From Subsaxibacter sp. CAU 1640 (GTDB taxonomy: Bacteria; Bacteroidota; Bacteroidia; Flavobacteriales; Flavobacteriaceae), in NCBI RefSeq assembly GCF_023156585.1, contig NZ_JALNMI010000005.1, forward strand, positions 62,001-126,000: a DNA stretch of 64,000 nt. Reading direction: 5' to 3'. Under the pieces are notes generated by a model. That model was not told where the DNA came from and did not search any database. It saw nothing but the letters and a program-made list of their open reading frames with translations. The translations under genes were made by a program, and so were the position numbers. Position 1 is the first letter of the stretch. Every line of letters starts with the position of its first letter. This document shows, in pieces, positions 47,389 to 54,091 of the stretch.

Positions 47389-48792
47389 CTAAATCTCCTT
47401 CGCCAATTCAATCGCTTTGGTCAGTGCACCAAGCTTGTTATACACTTCCTGCAATTCATCTTCAGGGTTGGATTTCGAAACCAATCCCGCGCCAGCTTGC
47501 CAATGCAACTGATGATTTTTGCTCAAAAACGTCCGAATCATAATTGCGTGATTAAAGTTACCTTCAAAATCCATAAAGCCAATGGCACCACCATAAAATT
47601 CTCGACTTGTTTTCTCATACTTCTCAATCAGTTGCATCGCTTTATGCTTCGGAGCACCACTCAACGTACCAGCCGGAAACGTGTCCGCAACCATTTGCAT
47701 CGTGGTAGTGTTCGCATGCTTTTCTCCCGTGACTTTACTCACCAAATGAATCACGTGCGAAAAAAACTGCACCTCACGATAGGTTTCGACCGTCACATTA
47801 CTGCCGTGTCGGCTTAAATCATTTCTGGCTAAATCCACCAACATCACGTGTTCAGCATTTTCCTTGTCGTCCGCTGCCAAGGCTTTTGCCAATTCGGCAT
47901 CTTTTTCGTCATTTCCTGTTCGTTTGAAAGTACCTGCAATGGGATGAATTTCTGCAAGATTGTTTTTGACCACCAATTGCGCCTCTGGCGAACTCCCGAA
48001 AATCTTGAAATCGCCATAATCAAAATAGAATAGGTAAGGCGAGGGGTTGATGCTTCGCAAGGCACGATACACGTTGAAATCATCACCTTTGAATTGTTGC
48101 GAGAATTTTTTTGACAAGACCAATTGAAATACATCACCACGCGCGCAATGTTTTTTTGCCAAAGCGACTTGGTCTTTATAATCATCGTCGGTAAGGTTGG
48201 AAACTGTTTCGCCAACAGTCGAAAAATTAAAAGCTGCAAAGTTTTTCGATTGAATGAGTTGCAGGATGCTGTCGATATTGTTTTCAGTATCGAAACAATG
48301 CGCAAACACATAGGCCTCATTTTTGAAATGATTAATGGCGATGATGTTTTGATACACCGCATAGTAAACATCCGGAAGGTTGTGATGGCCATCTTTCTTC
48401 GAAATCTCAACATCTTCAAAATAACGGACCGCATCATAAGCCATATATCCAAATATCCCATTGTTGATGAACTTAAACTGCTTGTCCGATTGCAACTTGA
48501 AGCGTTTAGTAAAGCGATGGATGTGATGCGCAATGTCGGTATCAGGGTGAATGTTATGCTTCAAATCACTACCATCAGGAAAGGTTTCAATGATTTTTTC
48601 ATTCTGAATTTTGATGGACGCAATCGGGTTGCAACAGATGTATGAAAAACTGTTGTCATTAGCGTGATAGTCGCTACTTTCAAGCAGGATACTGTTCGGA
48701 AATCGATCTCGAATTTTAAGATAGATACTCACAGGTGTCAAAGTATCTGCAATGATTTTTTTGTAATGAGTGTAAAGGCTGAATGTTTTCAT
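47389..48792 (-). CDS. trpE: Anthranilate synthase component I
   Basis: A protein of 467 residues of the chorismate-binding family. The N-terminal feedback region contains LLESSD (the tryptophan-binding LLES motif). The catalytic C-terminal half contains YKDQVALAKKHCARGDVFQLVLSKKF, NPSPYLFYFDYGDFKIFGSSPEAQ, PIAGTFKRTG, HVMLVDLARNDLSRHG, THIQMVxDTFPAGTLSGAPK-like TMQMVADTFPAGTLSGAPK and YGGAIGFMDFEGNFNHAIMIRTF. It makes anthranilate from chorismate using ammonia from TrpG. It is the first structural gene of the operon, and the attenuator precedes it. Confidence 0.96.
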   Translation of the reverse strand: MKTFSLYTHYKKIIADTLTPVSIYLKIRDRFPNSILLESSDYHANDNSFSYICCNPIASIKIQNEKIIETFPDGSDLKHNIHPDTDIAHHIHRFTKRFKLQSDKQFKFINNGIFGYMAYDAVRYFEDVEISKKDGHHNLPDVYYAVYQNIIAINHFKNEAYVFAHCFDTENNIDSILQLIQSKNFAAFNFSTVGETVSNLTDDDYKDQVALAKKHCARGDVFQLVLSKKFSQQFKGDDFNVYRALRSINPSPYLFYFDYGDFKIFGSSPEAQLVVKNNLAEIHPIAGTFKRTGNDEKDAELAKALAADDKENAEHVMLVDLARNDLSRHGSNVTVETYREVQFFSHVIHLVSKVTGEKHANTTTMQMVADTFPAGTLSGAPKHKAMQLIEKYEKTSREFYGGAIGFMDFEGNFNHAIMIRTFLSKNHQLHWQAGAGLVSKSNPEDELQEVYNKLGALTKAIELAKEI

Positions 48793-48842
48793 CTATTTAT
48801 CAGTGTCATTTCCGTAATGGCAGAAATGACATTTAATTATAT

Positions 48843-48874
48843 AAAAAAAGCCTGTCGTGAATGACAGGCCTTTT
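48843..48874 (-). terminator. Attenuator terminator of the trp operon
   Basis: On the minus strand AAAAGGCCTGTCATTCACGA, then CAGGC and TTTTTTT: GGCCTGTC pairs with GACAGGCT. It ends about 50 bases before the trpE ATG. Its loop and 3' arm contain TTCACGA, complementary to TCGTGAA at the end of trpL (48909-48915), which gives the antiterminator. Confidence 0.85.
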
Positions 48875-48904
48875 CGATATTGTTGATTAAAATATACTAT
48901 AGGT

Positions 48905-48967
48905 TTAGTTCACGAAGTTTGCGTTTCGAGAATTCCACCACCAAGTATGATTTAAAATTGTGTTCAT
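48905..48967 (-). CDS. trpL: trp operon leader peptide with three consecutive Trp codons
   Basis: ATG at 48967, TAA at 48905-48907; a product of 20 residues, MNTILNHTWWWNSRNANFVN. Residues 9-11 are encoded TGG TGG TGG, the expected stalling site when charged tRNA-Trp is scarce. The last codons (TTC GTG AAC) hold the segment TCGTGAA that can pair with TTCACGA in the terminator. A stalled ribosome leaves this segment free and the antiterminator can form. A ribosome at the stop codon covers it, and the terminator forms. The promoter lies 41 bases upstream, and a small palindrome immediately precedes the ATG. Confidence 0.88.
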   Translation of the reverse strand: MNTILNHTWWWNSRNANFVN

Positions 48968-48970
48968 ATT

Positions 48971-48995
48971 ATTTCCCGTGCAAAAGGGAATCTTT
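48971..48995 (-). repeat. GATTCCC palindrome before trpL
   Basis: GATTCCC, loop TTTTGCAC, GGGAAAT on the minus strand, ending a few bases before the trpL ATG. It may be a member of the small palindrome family; whether it affects trpL translation is unknown. Confidence 0.55.
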
Positions 48996-49007
48996 AATTA
49001 TTTGGTT

Positions 49008-49038
49008 CAAATATAAAAATGAAAACCTTGCTTTTCAA
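49008..49038 (-). promoter_or_regulatory. trp operon promoter
   Basis: On the minus strand TTG (49038-49036), 20 bases, TATATTTG (49015-49008): an exact Bacteroidota -33/-7 promoter. Transcription should start near 49001, 30-35 bases before the leader peptide ATG. Confidence 0.8.
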
Positions 49039-49055
49039 ATTATTTAGGATAAAAT

Positions 49056-49085
49056 TAAAAAAAGATTCCCGCCGAAGCAGGAATC
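49056..49085 (-). terminator. Terminator of the marR-yceI transcript
   Basis: On the minus strand GATTCCTGC, loop TTCG, GCGGGAATC and TTTTTTT. The stem belongs to the same palindrome family as in the trp operon. Confidence 0.8.
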
Positions 49086-49122
49086 TCCACTAAATGTTGC
49101 TATTAATCCAGATCTAAAGGGA

Positions 49123-49674
49123 TTAGAACTTTAAATTGACATTTAGATCAAATTCATCATAAATGGCAGCATCTTTTAATCCGTCAAAGAAACTTGCTGA
49201 CTTGTATTTTATATCAAATTTGGTTCTGTCTACTTTTAAATTAGCAGTAGCAGTGTTGTCTTTCACATTCATATTAAAAGTGATAGGATTTGTGATTCCT
49301 TTGATGGTCAAATCTCCAGTCACTTTGTAGTTGCCAGCTTTTCCATCTACTTTAGTAATCACTAAAGTTGAAGTTTTATGGCTTGCTGTGCTAAAGAAGT
49401 CATCAGACTTTAAGTGACCTTCTAATTTTCCTTTTGAATCACCTTCCAAGTCGGTAACACTCAAGGTTGACATATCAACTGTGAAAGATCCACCAGTCAA
49501 ATTGTTTTTATCGTCAAACTGAAGTGTACCGTCTTGCAATTTAAGAGTTCCGTCGTGTTTTCCTGTTACTTTGTGTCCTACCCAGGTAACTTTACTTTCA
49601 GATACGTTCACTTTCTTTTCAGTTGCTACAGTAGAGGCTGCAAATGCCAATGCTAAAATTATTGTACTTTTCAT
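49123..49674 (-). CDS. YceI-family periplasmic protein
   Basis: A protein of 183 residues. Signal peptide MKSTIILALAFAASTVA, then the YceI lipocalin-like barrel: VSESKVTWVGHKVTGKHDGTLKLQDG, GGSFTVDMSTLSVTD, HLKSDDFFSTASHKTSTLVITKV, YKVTGDLTIKGITNPITFNM, VDRTKFDIKYKSASFFDGLKDAAIYDEFDLNVNLKF. YceI proteins bind isoprenoid-type lipids such as polyprenyl quinones. It is the second gene after a MarR regulator, 12 bases on, and is probably under its control. Confidence 0.93.
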   Translation of the reverse strand: MKSTIILALAFAASTVATEKKVNVSESKVTWVGHKVTGKHDGTLKLQDGTLQFDDKNNLTGGSFTVDMSTLSVTDLEGDSKGKLEGHLKSDDFFSTASHKTSTLVITKVDGKAGNYKVTGDLTIKGITNPITFNMNVKDNTATANLKVDRTKFDIKYKSASFFDGLKDAAIYDEFDLNVNLKF

Positions 49675-49686
49675 AATTGTGTGTTT

Positions 49687-50148
49687 TTAGGTTTGTGTTC
49701 TTAATTTATTTAATAATTGATTTAAATGTTCTAATTCAGATGCTGATAGATTATTGGTCAATTCAACCTCGCTGTTATCTATCAATTTGTCCAACTCCTG
49801 TAATTGTTCCAAGCCCTTTTCGGTGATGAAAATTTCGACTTTCCGTCTGTTTTTTTCACAAGTGAAACGTTCCACAAGTTCTTTCAAAATAAGTTTGTCC
49901 ACCAGTCTGGTCGTGTTGCTCATTTTGTTCACCATACGTTCTTGGATGTCTTGAAGATTGATAGGCTTTCCTTTTTGGCCTCTCAAAATTCTCAACACAT
50001 TGAATTGCTCCATCGACAAATCAAAAGGCTTCAACACAGATTGTAACTCATCCTTAAATTGACTTTGAACAAAAAAAATGTTCAATATGGTCTTCTTTGA
50101 AAGAGGCAATGCTTTGTTCGTTTTTAAAATGTCGTTCAATTCTTTCAT
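49687..50148 (-). CDS. MarR-family transcriptional regulator
   Basis: A protein of 153 residues. Winged helix-turn-helix: FNVLRILRGQKGKPINLQDIQERMVNKMSNTTRLVDKLILKELVERFTCEKNRRKVEIFITEKGLEQL, in which MSNTTRLVDKLI is the recognition helix and NRRKVE the wing. MarR proteins usually repress their own operon until a ligand or thiol oxidation releases them. Here it precedes yceI. A perfect 6-3-6 inverted repeat ATACAA-TTG-TTGTAT lies directly before its ATG. ATG at 50148 is chosen because the upstream codons overlap that operator. Confidence 0.9.
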   Translation of the reverse strand: MKELNDILKTNKALPLSKKTILNIFFVQSQFKDELQSVLKPFDLSMEQFNVLRILRGQKGKPINLQDIQERMVNKMSNTTRLVDKLILKELVERFTCEKNRRKVEIFITEKGLEQLQELDKLIDNSEVELTNNLSASELEHLNQLLNKLRTQT

Positions 50149-50163
50149 ATACAACAATTGTAT
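50149..50163. promoter_or_regulatory. MarR operator (ATACAA-N3-TTGTAT)
   Basis: Perfect inverted repeat between the promoter and the ATG of the MarR gene. Size and base composition fit MarR-type sites (15-20 bases, AT-rich). Autorepression is likely. Confidence 0.65.
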
Positions 50164-50166
50164 ATA

Positions 50167-50195
50167 CAAATGTAATACTATTTGCGAACTCTCAA
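50167..50195 (-). promoter_or_regulatory. Promoter of the marR-yceI operon
   Basis: On the minus strand TTG, 18 bases, TACATTTG (50174-50167). The start site would fall in or next to the inverted repeat, so a bound repressor would block it. Confidence 0.7.
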
Positions 50196-50261
50196 ACTAA
50201 ATTTGCTTTAAATTTTTGTTAAAATTGAAATCTACATCATAGAGTTGCTTAAATTTATAGG

Positions 50262-50807
50262 ATGAGATACTACATACTTATAGGTATATTGATGTTTGCA
50301 TCTTGTAAGGATGTACCACAAACTACCGAAGTGGCCACCAATAAAGTAGAGTCCGTATCTAATGATGCTCAAGTAGATATTGCAGATATAGATTTGGAGA
50401 TTTATGACTTTAATGGTTTAAAATCGATGCTGTCTACTACTTCAGAAAAAACTTATGTCGTCAACTTTTGGGCTACTTGGTGCGCACCTTGTGTCAAAGA
50501 ACTTCCGTATTTTGAAAAATTGAACGCCAACTATGCCAATAAAGATGTTGAGGTGATTCTAGTAAGTTTGGATTTTCCAAATAAATACGATTCGAATCTA
50601 AAACCCTTCATCATTAAAAATGAACTGAAATCAAAAGTAGTGGCGTTGAATGATACTAACTCAAATACATGGATTCCTGCCATTAGCGAAGATTGGTCTG
50701 GCGCGATTCCTGCTACCTTAATATATAATAAGGACAAAAGACAATTTTACGAACAGTCATTCACGTATGACGAATTAGAAACAGAAGTCAAACAATTTAT
50801 TAAATAA
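50262..50807 (+). CDS. TlpA-like thioredoxin-fold lipoprotein
   Basis: A protein of 181 residues. Lipoprotein signal with LMFASC. The thioredoxin fold carries YVVNFWATWCAPCVKELPYFEKL with the WCAPC active site, VILVSLDFP, and a cis-Pro region GAIPATLIYNK. Such anchored TlpA/ResA-type proteins reduce disulfides in the periplasm, for example in cytochrome c maturation; the partner here is unknown. A TAAATTTG box lies at 50198-50205. The next redoxin gene starts seven bases after its stop. Confidence 0.9.
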   Translation: MRYYILIGILMFASCKDVPQTTEVATNKVESVSNDAQVDIADIDLEIYDFNGLKSMLSTTSEKTYVVNFWATWCAPCVKELPYFEKLNANYANKDVEVILVSLDFPNKYDSNLKPFIIKNELKSKVVALNDTNSNTWIPAISEDWSGAIPATLIYNKDKRQFYEQSFTYDELETEVKQFIK

Positions 50808-50814
50808 AAGAACT

Positions 50815-51417
50815 ATGTACAAAATCAAAACTTTCGTTGCTGTTTTTGCCTTTATGGTAGCTTCAGCATTTACAACGTCTCCAGGTTATAAAGTAGGAGA
50901 TGTTGCAACCGATTTTAACCTGAAAAACATCGACGGTAAAATGGTCTCTTTATCAAATTATAAAGATGCCAAAGGGTTTATCGTTATTTTTACTTGCAAT
51001 ACCTGCCCTTATGCTGTGGCATATGAAGACAGAATCGAAGCCTTAAACAAAAAATATGCATCAAAAGGGTACCCAGTCATTGCCATTATGCCGAACAATA
51101 CAGACGTAAAACCAGGTGATAATATGGAAGCCATGCAAGCAAGAGCGAAAGCTAAAGGCTTTACATTTCCGTATTTGATGGATGAAGGTCAAAAAATCTA
51201 TCCTCAATATGGCGCAACTAAAACACCACACGTGTATTTGCTGCAAAAATCATCTAAAGGAAATGTGGTAAAATATATTGGTGCCATTGATGACAATTAT
51301 CAAGACGCTGCTGCCGTTAAAACCAAATATGTTGAAAATGCAGTAGATGCCTTATTGGCAGGAAAGGAAATAAAAGAGACTGAAACAAGAGCAATTGGCT
51401 GCTCTATTAAGGTATAA
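50815..51417 (+). CDS. Secreted thioredoxin/redoxin-family protein
   Basis: A protein of 200 residues. Signal or anchor MYKIKTFVAVFAFMVASAF. AhpC/TSA-redoxin pattern: GYKVGDVATDFNLKNIDGKMVSLSNYKDAKGFIVIFTCNTCPYAVAYEDRIEAL with a CNTC (CxxC) active site, VIAIMPNN, FPYLMDEGQKIYPQYGATKTPHVYLL with the cis-Pro. This group of Bacteroidota proteins usually follows a TlpA gene. It probably acts with the gene at 50262 on envelope thiols. It ends in an IGCSIK tail; the last cysteine is unpaired with the CxxC. Confidence 0.88.
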   Translation: MYKIKTFVAVFAFMVASAFTTSPGYKVGDVATDFNLKNIDGKMVSLSNYKDAKGFIVIFTCNTCPYAVAYEDRIEALNKKYASKGYPVIAIMPNNTDVKPGDNMEAMQARAKAKGFTFPYLMDEGQKIYPQYGATKTPHVYLLQKSSKGNVVKYIGAIDDNYQDAAAVKTKYVENAVDALLAGKEIKETETRAIGCSIKV

Positions 51418-51512
51418 TATATAATTAGAGCGTTGAGATTCTAGAGGACAACTAAATCTGTTGTCTTAAGTCTTTCTGCGAAGCGATCTAACATCTAAAA
51501 ATAAAAATTAAC

Positions 51513-51543
51513 AATCCGAAGCGTAACACTTCGGATTTTTTTT
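51513..51543 (+). terminator. Terminator of the redoxin pair
   Basis: AATCCGAAG (51513-51521) pairs with CTTCGGATT (51529-51537), followed by a long T-run. A second hairpin, GGACAAC/GTTGTCT, lies at about 51448-51467. Confidence 0.85.
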
Positions 51544-51593
51544 CGTCTTTATCATAAGGAAATGTTAATTTTGCATGATTATTGATACTAGTT

Positions 51594-51902
51594 ATGTCAG
51601 ATTTAACACAACACCAATGGCTTGAACAATTGACCAACGACAGCAATGCCGTCATTCTCGATGTTCGAACCCAAGCGGAAGTGAACGAAGGGAAAATCCC
51701 CAATGCACTTCACATAGACATTTATAAAGGTCAAGGATTTATTGAGGAAGTAGATGCTTTAGATAAATCCAAAAACTATTATGTGTATTGTAAAGCTGGT
51801 GCAAGAAGTGCCCAAGCCTGTGCGGTGATGAATCAGTTAGGTTTTAAAAATGCCTATAATTTAATTGGAGGCTTCAGTCAGTGGACGGGAGCTGTTGAGT
51901 AA
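51594..51902 (+). CDS. Rhodanese-like single-domain protein
   Basis: A protein of 102 residues. SNDSNAVILDVRTQAEVNEGKIPNALHID, then YYVYCKAGARSAQACAVMNQLGFKNAYNLIGGFSQWTGAVE. The active loop CKAGARS has the catalytic Cys. It transfers sulfane sulfur between thiols; the acceptor is unknown. ATG at 51594 fits the domain start. A second rhodanese gene follows 18 bases later, predicted to be exported, so the pair covers both sides of the membrane. Confidence 0.92.
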   Translation: MSDLTQHQWLEQLTNDSNAVILDVRTQAEVNEGKIPNALHIDIYKGQGFIEEVDALDKSKNYYVYCKAGARSAQACAVMNQLGFKNAYNLIGGFSQWTGAVE

Positions 51903-51920
51903 CATTAAAAACCAATCACA

Positions 51921-52319
51921 ATGAAACAATTAGTAACGATGTTCAGTTTAGCTTTGGTTCTGTTGGTATCAGGATGCAAAGAAGACACAGACCAAGGAGA
52001 AATCAAATTGGTAACACCGGAAGAAATGAAAACACTTGTCGATCAAAAGGATGTGCAAGTGGTAGATGTACGTACGCCAGAGGAATACAGCGAAGGCTTT
52101 ATAGCACACTCTCAAAATATCGACTTCAATTCGCCTACTTTTGAGGAAGATATTCTAAAACTGGATAAAACCAAGCCAGTATTACTTTACTGCAAGTCGG
52201 GTGGAAGAAGTGCCAAATGCGCTGAAAAACTTCAAGAGGCAGGCTTCGTTAAAATCTTTGATCTAGAAGGCGGCATCACCAAATGGAAGTTTAAAGGTTT
52301 TGAAGTAGAAACCAACTAA
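51921..52319 (+). CDS. Rhodanese-like lipoprotein
   Basis: A protein of 132 residues with a lipoprotein signal (LVLLVSGC). The rhodanese domain contains VQVVDVRTPEEYSEGFIAHSQNIDF and the active loop LLYCKSGGRSAKCAEKL, with the catalytic Cys in CKSGGRS. It is the periplasmic partner of the cytosolic rhodanese gene before it. Role in sulfur or disulfide chemistry next to the thioredoxin-like genes is plausible by context. Confidence 0.92.
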   Translation: MKQLVTMFSLALVLLVSGCKEDTDQGEIKLVTPEEMKTLVDQKDVQVVDVRTPEEYSEGFIAHSQNIDFNSPTFEEDILKLDKTKPVLLYCKSGGRSAKCAEKLQEAGFVKIFDLEGGITKWKFKGFEVETN

Positions 52320-52324
52320 AAAGA

Positions 52325-52353
52325 AAAAGGCTAGCAATCAGCTAACCTTTTCA
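52325..52353. terminator. Bidirectional terminator
   Basis: AAAAGG-c-TAGC pairs with GCTA-a-CCTTTT, with one mismatch, between convergent genes. Confidence 0.65.
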
Positions 52354-52374
52354 AACTATCTTCTTTACAGATGG

Positions 52375-52911
52375 TTATTGAGCAAACGGCTTATAACCAA
52401 ATTTCTGTCCGCCTACGGAGGCATCAGCCATCAATCCAGCTTTTGGCATCGCATACACCATCACGCCATCATTATAATTGGCATTTTTAGACGCGCCTTC
52501 TTCTGCAATTACGGCAGAAGCTTCTGCTGAAAATTCAAATTTTCCATCTTTAAAACGTTGCAAAGCTGCATCTGTTTCAAAAAAGATCACTTCAATAACG
52601 GCTTGTCCACCAGCTTGCAGTCCGACGTTTAATTTTTTCAAATTGGCCATGCCTACGGCAGCACCATTATCATAAACAATACCATTACCACTGGCACCAC
52701 CTATGATCAAGCCACCTTTACCTACATTCGGAAAAATAACATAACCAGAGGCATTGTCAAAATAAGTTTTAAGTCCAGCATCTTTGGCGAGCAATGTCGC
52801 CTTTGCCTTGTCAGCATCAGCCATTAACTCTTTGTGTTTGTCGTTTTGTGCTACGGCACCTACTGTCATAAATAGGATGGCAACAGCTATCATTGTTTTT
52901 AAAGTTTTCAT
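52375..52911 (-). CDS. SYLF/Ysc84-domain secreted protein
   Basis: A protein of 178 residues. Signal peptide ending in GAVAQ. The SYLF domain is clear: KATLLAKDAGLKTYFDNASGYVIFPNVGKGGLIIGGASGNGIVYDNG, LKKLNVGLQAGGQAVIEVIFFETDAALQRFKDGKFEFSAEASAV, YAMPKAGLMADASVGGQKFGY. SYLF domains bind lipids or phosphoinositides in eukaryotes; bacterial versions are periplasmic, with no known role. A clear promoter precedes it. Confidence 0.93.
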   Translation of the reverse strand: MKTLKTMIAVAILFMTVGAVAQNDKHKELMADADKAKATLLAKDAGLKTYFDNASGYVIFPNVGKGGLIIGGASGNGIVYDNGAAVGMANLKKLNVGLQAGGQAVIEVIFFETDAALQRFKDGKFEFSAEASAVIAEEGASKNANYNDGVMVYAMPKAGLMADASVGGQKFGYKPFAQ

Positions 52912-52936
52912 AGATCTGTGTTTTAATTATTATACT

Positions 52937-52965
52937 CAAATATATTCCAAATATCCACGCATCAA
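52937..52965 (-). promoter_or_regulatory. Promoter of the SYLF gene
   Basis: On the minus strand TTG (52965-52963), 18 bases, TATATTTG (52944-52937), an exact consensus. Confidence 0.75.
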
Positions 52966-53140
52966 TGACTCAAACCCCTATTATTTTAGCGCTAAACCTA
53001 TTCCTTAACACACTTTAACTCTATGTACTCTAGTCCTTAACACTCCCTTAATAATTTATTCAACCTGATAAATATCATGGTTTTTCATCGCTCGAAATCG
53101 TAAATTAGACAACGATTTAAATCCATAAAACCGCACATCC

Positions 53141-53593
53141 ATGATAAAAAGTCTAGAACAAATAGAAATTGACTACATTTTAGAAAACAACTACATCGGT
53201 CATTTGGGCTATATGCACCAAAACCGGCCTTACGTGGTGCCCATCACCTATTTTTATGACAAGGCATCAAAACTCATTATCTGCTATTCGGGCGAAGGTC
53301 ATAAAATTGCCTCCATGCGAAAAAACAATTTGGTATCGCTCCAAGTAGCCGATATTTTATCGGTCAATCAATGGAAATCTGTCCTTGTCCACGGCACTTT
53401 TGAACTCCATTATGGCAGTGATGCCAAAGCATATCTGCACCAATTCTCATTGGGCATCAAGGATATCATCACTGAAAAAGAGCATAAAAAACCCGATTTC
53501 ATCAGCGAGTTCTCCAGCAAAATCTATAAAGACGAAGTACCATTTGTGTTCACCATCAATATTGATGAAATGACAGGGAAGAAGCGCATGTAA
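53141..53593 (+). CDS. Pyridoxamine 5'-phosphate oxidase-like FMN-binding protein
   Basis: A protein of 150 residues of the flavin-binding split-barrel superfamily. IDYILENNYIGHLGYMHQNRPYVVPITYFYDKASKLIICYSGEGHKIASMRKNNLVSLQV fits the general-stress/PPOX-like group, which binds FMN or F420 and reduces flavins or acts on small molecules. No B6-synthesis motif is present, so it is unlikely to be PdxH. It stands alone. Confidence 0.85.
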   Translation: MIKSLEQIEIDYILENNYIGHLGYMHQNRPYVVPITYFYDKASKLIICYSGEGHKIASMRKNNLVSLQVADILSVNQWKSVLVHGTFELHYGSDAKAYLHQFSLGIKDIITEKEHKKPDFISEFSSKIYKDEVPFVFTINIDEMTGKKRM

Positions 53594-53840
53594 TTTGATG
53601 GTTTTTATGAAAGTATTTTGTCCAATAACCACGAAATGCCACCCAAAATACCTCACCAAAACCACGCCTATATTAGCCTAAAATGTTAAATTTTCACTTA
53701 TTATTAAAAATATTTTCATAATTTTTTCATGATACCTCAACACGTCAAGTTATCAGTCTTTTCAAGCGTTTTAACGATATTTTAATACTTTTAAACGATA
53801 TATTTTACACTTAATCGATAAAAAAAGTTATACGTCGATA

Positions 53841-53870
53841 TTGTACATGTCAAAATAATTTCTACATTTG
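53841..53870 (+). promoter_or_regulatory. Promoter of the 54092 gene
   Basis: TTG (53841-53843), 19 bases, TACATTTG (53863-53870): exact Bacteroidota promoter. Transcription would start near 53877, at the first base of the conserved leader. Confidence 0.8.
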
Positions 53871-54091
53871 TCTCGTAGTCAACTGACTAATAGCTGCTAA
53901 TCTCGAGTAGCTGTCTAAAGGCCCGAAGACTCCAAAAAGGACCCTTTTTATTTTTTTAAATTTTACCGTTTACCGCTTTGGCAGCAACGAAAGATTGCCT
54001 CCCCAAGCAAAACAAAATACCGCTTACAGTAGTTCATAGCCATAAGCAAGCTAGGCTGTACGCAGTATCCAAATCTAAAATTTACCTTATT
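53871..54091 (+). promoter_or_regulatory. Structured leader RNA of the 54092 gene (copy 2)
   Basis: AGTCAACTGACTAATAGCTG, a stem AGCTGC/GTAGCT around a short loop, CTAAAGGCCCGAAGACTCC, AAAAAGGACCC and TTTTTATTT (to 53952). Then AATTTTACCGTTTACC, and TCCAAATCT near the ATG. Same order and spacing as the leader of the 33710 gene. The rest of 53594-53840 is AT-rich and shows nothing else. Confidence 0.65.
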
